Assembly (NCBI GenBank): GCA_009760885.1
Contig: CM019696.1
Coordinates: 41,234,267-41,298,266 of the forward strand
Direction of reading: 5' to 3'
Length of the DNA stretch: 64,000 nucleotides
From: Achatina immaculata
Taxonomy: Eukaryota; Mollusca; Gastropoda; Stylommatophora; Achatinidae
Shown: positions 59,801 to 64,000 of the stretch, one piece after another
Layout of the letters: each line of letters opens with the position of its first letter
Numbering within the stretch: position 1 is the stretch's first letter
Translations under genes and position numbers: made by a program
Notes under the pieces: generated by a model
The model's input: only the letters and a program-made list of their open reading frames with translations
Told to the model about the DNA's origin: nothing
Database searches by the model: none

Positions 59801-62800
59801 TCTGTAAGATCCACCACCAATTTATGATTTTGAACCTCAGCACCAGGAAGATCCACCACCACATTATGATTTTGAACCTCAGCGTCTGGAAGATCCACCA
59901 CCAATTTATGATTTTGAACCTCAGCACCAGGAAGATCCACCACCAATTTATTTTGAAGCCTTATTTCACCATGACAGCGGCTGTCAAGTACTCAGCATTT
60001 GGAGTCACTAGAAGATGTTACCGTGATAAAGTATTATTTTCATTGTGAATTTGTTACAGATTAATTTTAAAAGTTTATGATAATTAGATTTTTAAAATTT
60101 AATTATTACTATATGAATGCCAAACATCTTAAAATAAATTGCTGTGTGATGTCTACAGAAGTCATGTAAGTGTTCTCATGTCCTCTAAGCTGAAGATGTA
60201 AGGTAAAAGATAAAAATAAAGGTAACTCCCTCATGCCTCAGAGGCACATTGGGATATGGTGGTATTGCCCATATTTTTCTTTGACCTGCCAGCACTCTGA
60301 AGGGTGATGTAGTCAGCATCATGCCTGGCTGCCCTTTCTTCCCCGGCTCCAGAAGAAGTCGGGTACCCATTTCTACAGCTTGGTTACTGGGGCATTAAAA
60401 GCCCACGTACGTGAACTGAAGCTGCCTAAACCCCACTCTGCATTCACCAAAATGGCGCCCAGCTCCACTACACATTCTGTAAATATGTATTTTCAACATA
60501 GCCTTAAAAGCACAAACCTGGCCCCAAGGAAAAGAGCATGAGTAAAGCACAGTGGGGCACGCTTAAAGAACTCTTGCTGATGATGCATTCATGGAGGCAA
60601 CCCATCTCTTTGTTTAGATGCTGTAGCATATGAAACTAAATGCAGAAGAAGAAAGAAGATATACAGAAATAATATATATCAGCACTAATTTGTCTAGGAA
60701 CATTGTTTTGTTTATTTCATGTATCTCTGTAATGTCATATTCGCAAATAAAAGGAGCATGGATTTCAGTTACCTTCATGAGACCTCTTTTTACAGTTGTT
60801 TATGTTATTCATCAGAGGAAGAGCACACTGGCCTCTGTGGAAGCCTTGATCAAAGGTCTGGGTGCTGGTCTTGTGGAACTGCGAATGTGTAATTCTAGTG
60901 CAGTGCTGCAGAATCCATGTCAAGTCTTGAAAATCATTGAGGTGAGATGAATGCTTTGTTGTCTAGAGTATGAGTCTTAGTCTTATTACTGTCTGGAACA
61001 GGGATAAAGATTACATTTTTGCTGTTAAGAGTAAGGGTGTCAGATTCATTTTTTTTTTTTAGCTCTTGGGAGCAAGGGTGTCAGATTAATTTTTTTTTTT
61101 TTTTGCTGTTAGGAGCAAGGGTGTCAGATTAATTTTTTTGTTGCTGTTAAGAGCAAGGGTGTCAGATTAATTTTTTTTTTTGTTTTTGATGTTAGGAGCA
61201 AGGGTGTCAGATTAATTTTTTTTTTGTTGCTGTTAGGAGCAAGGGTGTCAGATTAATTTTTTTTTGTTTGCTAGGAGCAAGGGTGTCAGATTAATTTTTT
61301 TTTGTTGCTGTTAAGAGCAAGGGTGTCAGATTAATTTTTTTTTTTTATGTTAGGAGCAAGAGTGTCAGATTAATTTTTTTTTTGCTGTTAGGAGCAAGGG
61401 TGACAGATTAATTTTTGTTTTGTTGCTGTTAGGAGCAAGGGTGTCAGATTAATTTTTGTTGTTGTTGCTAGGAGCAAGGGTGTCAGATTAATTTTTTTGT
61501 TGTTGCGTTAAGAGCAAGGGTGTCAATTAATTTTTTGTTTGTTTATGTTAGGAGCAAGAGTGTCAGATTAATTTTTTTTTTGTTTTGTTTTGTTAGGAGC
61601 AAGGGTGACAGATTTATTTTTTTTTTTTTTGCTGTTAGGAGCAAGGGTGTCAGATAATTTTTTTTTTTTTTTGCTGCTAGGAGCAAGGGTGACAGATTAA
61701 TTTTTTTTTTTTTTTGCTGTTATGTTAGGAGCAAGGGTGTCAGATTAATTTTTTTTTTTGGTTTGTTAGGAGCAAGGGTGACAGATTTATTTATGTATTT
61801 TTTTTTTGCTGTTAGGAGCAAGGGTGTCAGATTAATTTATTTTTTGCTGTTAGGGGCAAGGGTGTCAGATTAATTTTTGTTGTTGCTGTTAGGAGCAAGG
61901 GTGTCAGATTAATTTCTTTTTTGCTGTTAGGAGCAAGGGTGTCAGATTAATTTTTTTGTTGCTGTTAGGAGCAAGGGTGTCAGATTAATTTTTTTGTTGC
62001 TGTTAGGAGCAAGGGTGTCAGATTAATTTATTTTTTGCTGTTAGGAGCAAGGGTGTCAGATTAATTTTTTTGTTGCTGTTAGGAGCAAGGGTGTCAGATT
62101 AATTTTTTTGTTGCTGTTAGGAGCAAGGGTGTCAGATTAATTTATTTTTTGCTGTTAGGAGCAAGGGTGTCAGATTAATTTTTTTGTTGCTGTTAGGAGC
62201 AAGGGTGTCAGATTAATTTTTGTTTTGTTGCTGTTAGGAGCAAGGGTGACAGATTAATATTTTTTTGTTGCTGTTAGGAGCAAGGGTGACAGATTAATTT
62301 TGTTTTTGCTGTTAGGAGCAAGGGTGACAGATTAATATTTTTTTTTTGCTGTTAGGAGCAAGGGTGTCAGATTAATCTTTTGCTGAAAATTGTCATCTGT
62401 TCCAGGAGACCTTAGTTAAATCATCAGGGGAAGCTGCTTGGTGGTGCTGAAAATTGTCATCTGTTCCAGGAGACCTTAGTTAAATCATCAGGGGAAGCTG
62501 CTTGGTGGTGCTGAAAATTGTCATCTGTTCCAGGAGACCTTAGTTAAATCATCAGGGGAAGCTGCTTGGTGGTGCTGAAAATTGTCATCTGTTCCAGGAG
62601 ACCTTAGTTAAATCATCAGGGGAAGCTGCTTGGTGGTGCTGAAAATTGTCATCTGTTCCAGGAGACCTTAGTTGAATCATCAGGGGAAGGTGCTTGGTGG
62701 TGCTGAAAATTGTCATCTGTTCCAGGAGACCTTAGTTGAATCATCAGGGGAAGCTGCGTTGGTGATACTGAAAATTGGAGATGAACTGTCACGTTTGTAA

Positions 62801-63119
62801 GATATGTCATCAGTGGCTGAGTGAATAATGAAGAAAGTATTCCAGAAAAAAAATGGGCAGAAAATGATCAGTTTCAGACCTTCAGTCCAGTTCAATTTGT
62901 TTTTGTTTTTTTTTATATAGTTTCATCAGAACTGAATTTTTTTCTCTCTCTCTCCTGTAGGAAAATTGCCCAAATCTGGAGGAACTGGACCTGGGTGTAG
63001 AAAGATTAATCATGAACAGGAGTCTTACCTGTGAAGCAGATATGGTGGGCTTAGCTACTGGCTGCCCTCAGTTGAGAGAGCTTCACCTGGATGGATTTAA
63101 TATCCTGGACAATACTTTG
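41840..63119 (+). CDS. FBXL6: F-box/LRR protein, FBXL6-like (7 exons, 3' end outside window)
   Basis: Seven exons (41840-41946, 43185-43312, 44161-44284, 48219-48417, 52385-52522, 60816-60941, 62961-63119) have GT/AG borders and compatible phases, and join into 327 codons with no stop. The order is a basic/acidic N-terminus (1-78), an F-box (about 95-140, with LPPEVMVRIF and VCKAWNRIA), then leucine-rich repeats from about 175 (for example LRTLNLHGC, IQRLDL, LEELDLG, LRELHLDG). Family knowledge: F-box proteins bind SKP1 through the F-box and recruit substrates to the SCF ubiquitin ligase through LRRs. The F-box wording, the short linker and the LRR spacing fit FBXL6 best (human about 540 residues), so roughly 200 residues should lie to the right. 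The ATG is fixed by an in-frame TGA 12 bases upstream. Introns range from 0.8 to 8.3 kb. Another FBXL member is the main alternative. Confidence 0.85.
42285..42480 (-). mobile_element. LINE family C 3' end in FBXL6 intron 1
   Basis: Reverse complement matches 7050-7225: KETWRRTTERML-like, WARAEKKANNRHLWKT-like, CCCATGTGCCCTGGGCACTT, then a (GA)n tail. Confidence 0.8.
42556..42785 (+). mobile_element. tRNA-derived SINE family S2 in FBXL6 intron 1
   Basis: Decayed tRNA head (GCCCGAGTGATGAAGTGGCT, CTCTCATAGTGAAGG, GGTTTGAACTC) and S2 body (ATAGAACTGGGTAGC, CACCATATC, CTAGTGTGCCAACAGG). Confidence 0.8.
43185..43312 (+). CDS. FBXL6: FBXL6-like exon 2
   Basis: Acceptor TTTAG|G, donor AAA|gtaggt; phase 2 in, phase 1 out. 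It encodes an acidic run (ESENEDDEI) followed by a Lys/Arg-rich stretch resembling a nuclear localisation signal (RCRKRAKKE, VRRKTRKN). The nearer CAG at 43159-43161 is excluded because a TAA follows it in frame. Confidence 0.75.
43362..43398. repeat. (TA)n then T-run
   Basis: Short TATATA followed by about 17 T, in FBXL6 intron 2. Confidence 0.9.
43412..43547. repeat. 68-bp direct duplication
   Basis: Two adjacent near-identical copies running from TTGTATTTTTTAAATG to GGAGCTGCAAACAGGA, in FBXL6 intron 2. Confidence 0.9.
44161..44284 (+). CDS. FBXL6: FBXL6-like exon 3, first half of F-box
   Basis: Acceptor TGTTGCAG|AT, donor CCTAG|gtacct; phase 1 in, phase 2 out. It encodes the start of the F-box with LNLPPEVMVRIF, then a glycine-containing insertion (GIGAVGAI) like the loop in FBXL6 F-boxes, ending in FIPR. 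Confidence 0.88.
45130..45260 (+). repeat. Dispersed repeat R2 (also at 52845-52965)
   Basis: Both copies run TGTCATGATC, TGTGTATCA, ATGTGGCAAAGATCCAGTGA, ACATACT, TACAGTGCCTCAGCAT-like, ATATGGAGTT. Class unknown; both lie in FBXL6 introns. Confidence 0.65.
45455..47511 (+). mobile_element. Penelope-like element with ~0.7-kb inverted arms
   Basis: Central + frame reads RLVISVFYKPTDSHTYLLYT and SSHPEACKNSIQYSQ, the reverse transcriptase C-terminal region of Penelope-like elements. Further on come SDRVKLVLPFHPHG and the GIY-YIG endonuclease (NVIYIVVYKRCRITYVGETG, then ASKPVPNHFNGPNH). The 45455-46145 arm is an inverted copy of the 46800-47511 end, including its GIY-YIG frame (minus strand). 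Penelope elements often carry such terminal arms. A stop after GDCI and other breaks make it inactive. Located in FBXL6 intron 3. Confidence 0.88.
48219..48417 (+). CDS. FBXL6: FBXL6-like exon 4, second half of F-box
   Basis: Acceptor TCTGTTAG|A, donor TTGAG|gtgaga; phase 2 in, phase 0 out. It completes the F-box (VAQVCKAWNRIASDSSMFEY, then LDLSTG) and runs into the linker before the LRRs (CRHLSLFGQVEL). The preceding 3.9-kb intron carries a Penelope-like element. Confidence 0.88.
48485..48850. repeat. Degenerate ~27-bp purine-rich minisatellite
   Basis: About 13 units of GAAAGATAAAGATGGAGAAC plus TAGAAAAG with length variation, in FBXL6 intron 4. Confidence 0.85.
49205..51331 (-). mobile_element. 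LINE family A, long copy, reverse transcriptase part
   Basis: Reading leftwards: KIPEQYGTEVKDCFEILMAV, then KYKSLTKKVRRNIRKDKKQY, and the RT start AIKNLKNDKSPGCDEITAEL / AGGKECATIYHALCKKIW. It continues through decayed palm sequence (RYTDDTALLSTTQK-like) to TYACETWTL, GYIMGKRKRGKP-like and the 3' end at 49205. The first part of this element lies at 52030-52250, beyond a TTAA insertion. Family knowledge: the order (APE endonuclease, RT, basic end) fits the RTE-type LINEs often annotated as craniofacial development protein 2-like in invertebrates. Confidence 0.9.
51336..52025. mobile_element. piggyBac-like TTAA element, copy 3, inside LINE A
   Basis: 690 bases with inverted ends CTCTTTCCGTGCG / CGCACGGAAAGAG and intact TTAA on both sides (51332-51335, 52026-52029). 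Lies exactly between the two parts of the LINE endonuclease frame. Inverted relative to copy 2. Confidence 0.93.
52026..52250 (-). mobile_element. LINE family A, APE endonuclease end
   Basis: Reverse complement reads KTKNQIDYILVQRRWRSSIT, AKTLPGANCDTDHELL and, across the TTAA insertion, IADIKDKKD. NQIDYIL and DHELL are the last catalytic blocks of APE-type endonucleases, which nick target DNA for LINE insertion. Confidence 0.88.
52385..52522 (+). CDS. FBXL6: FBXL6-like exon 5, LRRs
   Basis: Acceptor TTGCTGCAG|CAC, donor TAT|gtaagtg; phase 0 on both sides, 46 codons. Two LRR segments are visible: LRTLNLHGCVV and IQRLDLTSLG. Confidence 0.88.
52845..52965 (+). repeat. Dispersed repeat R2, copy 2
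   Basis: Second copy of the segment at 45130-45260, about 80 percent alike by eye. Confidence 0.6.
53100..53340 (+). mobile_element. Possible mariner transposase N-terminal fragment
   Basis: Reads KMVAPLEACMREKQRAVICF then LGSE, like the first helix-turn-helix of mariner transposases (EKQRAVIRFLWSEG in many copies), but similarity ends soon after. Confidence 0.45.
53715..56036 (-). mobile_element. Second Penelope-like element, with inverted ends
   Basis: Minus strand, right to left: RT palm part (FNLDVVSLYTSIPHDQGLQV, GVAMGTKMGSSYACLFMGHF), a damaged catalytic block around 54830 (FIDVG where FIDD is usual), NFLDI and TTSVHYKPTDL, then SDRVKLVLTHHPH, CGCRKCNTSPFV and the start of the GIY-YIG region (QEGFTCTSRNIIHAFMCKH). 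About 95 bases at 53714-53808 are the inverted counterpart of 55943-56036 (ACTCTCTGGAGGA, CATAGATA, TTTAGTTTTATGTTTTGTC). A CR1-like LINE tail occupies 55195-55600. In FBXL6 intron 5. Confidence 0.82.
55195..55620 (+). mobile_element. CR1/Rex-like LINE C-terminal fragment
   Basis: Reads SYSAAHLWNALPVHVKLISN then FKLCQHLFDMDY, the LWN-LP end motif common to CR1 and related reverse transcriptases. Preceded by C-rich low-complexity sequence. Confidence 0.6.
56155..56795 (+). mobile_element. LINE family A C-terminal fragment in FBXL6 intron 5
   Basis: One frame of 126 codons reads DKTNKAAEIYVNEEKLEEVE, FECLGSLLTNNGDTMKEIK, FLRACIFPITTYACEIWTLN and AFECKCYRRVLQIWAQKRTN, then decayed GYIMGKRKRGRQR and a TGACTGACTGACTGAC tail. 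Confidence 0.9.
56840..56872. repeat. (TA)n microsatellite
   Basis: About 16 TA units. Confidence 0.95.
57090..58330 (+). mobile_element. I/Jockey-like LINE: RNase H domain and C-terminal end
   Basis: Reads LNERFNNLALSRLKRSSFIH, then an RNase H fold: VTDGSTHNAIKNKGAG-like, GKYCNNFDAEVRAII, VVILTDAKSVLEALQCNK, and, after a frameshift near 57815, PSHCGIPGNEKADH-like. The catalytic acids are visible in these blocks. The C-terminus reads TGHSRLKCYMYPEFKFGTI-like, CTCAQVPQTVEHILQNG and RRNYWPSEITKEDML. RNase H inside a LINE is typical of the I and related clades. Stop and shifts make it dead. Confidence 0.82.
58914..59955. repeat. 42-bp minisatellite, about 25 copies, in FBXL6 intron 5
   Basis: Unit CAGCACCAGGAAGATCCACC plus ACCAATTTATGATTTTGAACCT. 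At 14 codons, all frames stay mostly open: + frames read MILNLSTRKIHHQF and QHQEDPPPIYDFEP, minus frames read VVDLPGAEVQNHKL and FKIINWWWIFLVLR. The PPPIY frame has TAG near 59247 and TAA near 59791. Confidence 0.97.
60216..60393 (-). mobile_element. tRNA-derived SINE family S2, body only
   Basis: Matches 31340-31520 (TCATGCCT, GAGGCACAT, GGGATATGGT, GACCTGCCAGC, CAGAAGAAGTCGGGTACCCA) but lacks the tRNA head. Confidence 0.85.
60816..60941 (+). CDS. FBXL6: FBXL6-like exon 6, LRR
   Basis: Acceptor TTCATCAG|AGG, donor GAG|gtgagat; phase 0 on both sides, 42 codons. It contains the LRR-like LVELRMCNSS and ends with VLKIIE, which continues directly into ENCPNLEELDL of exon 7. Confidence 0.85.
61020..62385. 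repeat. ~41-bp T-run minisatellite, about 33 copies, in FBXL6 intron 6
   Basis: Unit GCTGTTAGGAGCAAGGGTGT plus CAGATTAAT and a run of 5-17 T. Unit length varies with the T-run. Each unit resembles a 3' splice site (T-run, CTGTTAG, G). Confidence 0.96.
62386..62765. repeat. 64-bp minisatellite, 6 copies, in FBXL6 intron 6
   Basis: Unit CTGAAAATTGTCATCTGTTC plus CAGGAGACCTTAG and AAATCATCAGGGGAAGCTGC; nearly identical copies ending 195 bases before exon 7. Confidence 0.96.
62961..63119 (+). CDS. FBXL6: FBXL6-like exon 7, LRRs
   Basis: Strong acceptor (CT-rich tract, CCTGTAG|GAA), donor TTG|gtaaag; phase 0, 53 codons. It encodes NCPNLEELDLG and CPQLRELHLDGF, classic LRR strands with the CP-x-L spacing of cysteine-containing F-box LRRs. 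The next exon is outside the window. Confidence 0.88.
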
Positions 63120-63224
63120 GTAAAGTGCCCTTGATGTGTTTCTAAGATTGGGGACAAACGAAGCTGCGTGTGAGCATCATCATCAGTCCTCTATACTCCC
63201 AATGATCAACAAAGGTTCCCTAGC

Positions 63225-63455
63225 CAGTCATGTCTTCAGCAAGTCAAGATACCTCAAACCATGTCTTTCTTGCTTTCTTTAGTTCTTTTTGTATTGTGCA
63301 TCCCCATATTCCTAATGGCTTGCCCCTCTTTCTGTTTTCCTTGAGGTGTCCAAGGCAAAACAATATAGGGGTGTCTTGTTTTTTTTTCCATTTACAGTAT
63401 ACAGCCCATCCATTTTGATCTTCATCTTTTGACCTCTTTAGTAATGTTCTCAAAG
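63225..63455 (-). mobile_element. RTE-type LINE family F C-terminal fragment
   Basis: Reverse complement reads GHLKENRKRGKPLGIWGCTI then QKELKKARKTW, the basic C-terminal segment of RTE-type LINEs. In FBXL6 intron 7. Confidence 0.55.
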
Positions 63456-63459
63456 ACTG

Positions 63460-64000
63460 GTTATTTCTTCATTTGAATGTGGGCATATGTGGTTATTAAT
63501 ATGGTACAGAGATAGGCACTTCACACTAGGAGTTGATAAACAACATATACATAAATATGTAAGGTACTAACTAGACAATTGATCTTGGCATGTGTCACTG
63601 AATATAGACTCTTGGCCAGTGAGCCCATATAAGATTTTGTGGTTTCTGTGCAAAATTTTTGTCCCATGTGCAAGTATGTGCATTCTTAAAAGAATTATGC
63701 ATATAAATATGCTTAGTGATATCAAATTACAAAGTATAAAGTTCTCATAGAAAAAATACTTAAAAGAGTTCACAAAAACAAACTCATGTAGCATAATCAT
63801 ATTTTTCTTTTGTGTTACTATAGCACAGAGTAACATCAGGAAATTTAAAAAAAAAAGAAAAGTAGCAATTTGATGGTTTTTTTTTTGGGGGGGGGGGGGG
63901 CAGTATGTAAATTTTGTGATGCATGATTATTTTTTTTCATGTATGGCTGTGCTGCTTAGAGGGAACATTACTTTTGGTGTTATATACTGTAGACAGATAC
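63460..64000. other. Intron 7 of FBXL6-like gene, no further feature
   Basis: AT-rich with an A-run (63847-63856), T-run and a G-run of about 15 at 63887-63901. Confidence 0.5.

Noticed and set aside
58942..60048. 368-codon open frame of 14-residue repeats
   Set aside because: It is the translation of the 42-bp minisatellite inside an FBXL6 intron; every other frame on both strands is equally open.

Overview
This is nuclear DNA from an animal: intron-rich, AT-rich, dominated by transposable elements and minisatellites, with no bacterial-type operons. The mix of RTE-type LINEs, Penelope-like elements, tRNA-derived SINEs, Helitron, hAT, Tigger, mariner and TTAA elements, plus a clear F-box/LRR gene, suggests an invertebrate. 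A lophotrochozoan, probably a mollusc, is my best inference, but nothing here proves the species.

Two host genes can be assembled from splice signals and reading phase. (1) On the + strand, 41840 to beyond the right edge, seven exons join without a break into 327 codons of an F-box/leucine-rich-repeat protein best matched to FBXL6, a substrate adaptor of SCF ubiquitin ligases; its 3' end lies outside the window. (2) On the - strand, about 27828 down to 21441, three well-supported exons and one tentative one encode the C-terminal part of a single-pass membrane protein with a Pro/His/Gln-rich cytoplasmic tail. I do not recognise it beyond a weak Shisa-like resemblance.

Layout: 1-13060 has minisatellites, RTE LINE fragments, SINE-like repeats, a TTAA element inside a 50-bp tandem repeat and a fold-back MITE. 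13330-19730 has a 34-bp array, a 1.1-kb perfect tandem duplication and a 24-bp array grown from mariner transposase codons. 19735-20820 is an unexplained GC-rich set of nested repeats. 21.4-27.8 kb is the membrane-protein gene, with a 23-bp array starting next to a splice donor. 28-35.5 kb holds more LINEs, a SINE inside a LINE, a 17-bp array and a Helitron helicase remnant. 35.5-40.0 kb is a nested stack: RTE LINE, then hAT with an intact 8-bp target duplication, then Tigger, then a TTAA element. 41.8-64 kb is the FBXL6 gene, its introns filled with two Penelope elements, a long RTE copy, an RNase-H-bearing LINE and several minisatellites, including one built of splice-acceptor-like units.

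Most long open frames in the window are repeat arrays or decayed transposon pieces and are not annotated as proteins. LINE fragments are sorted here into informal families A-F by their C-terminal sequence.
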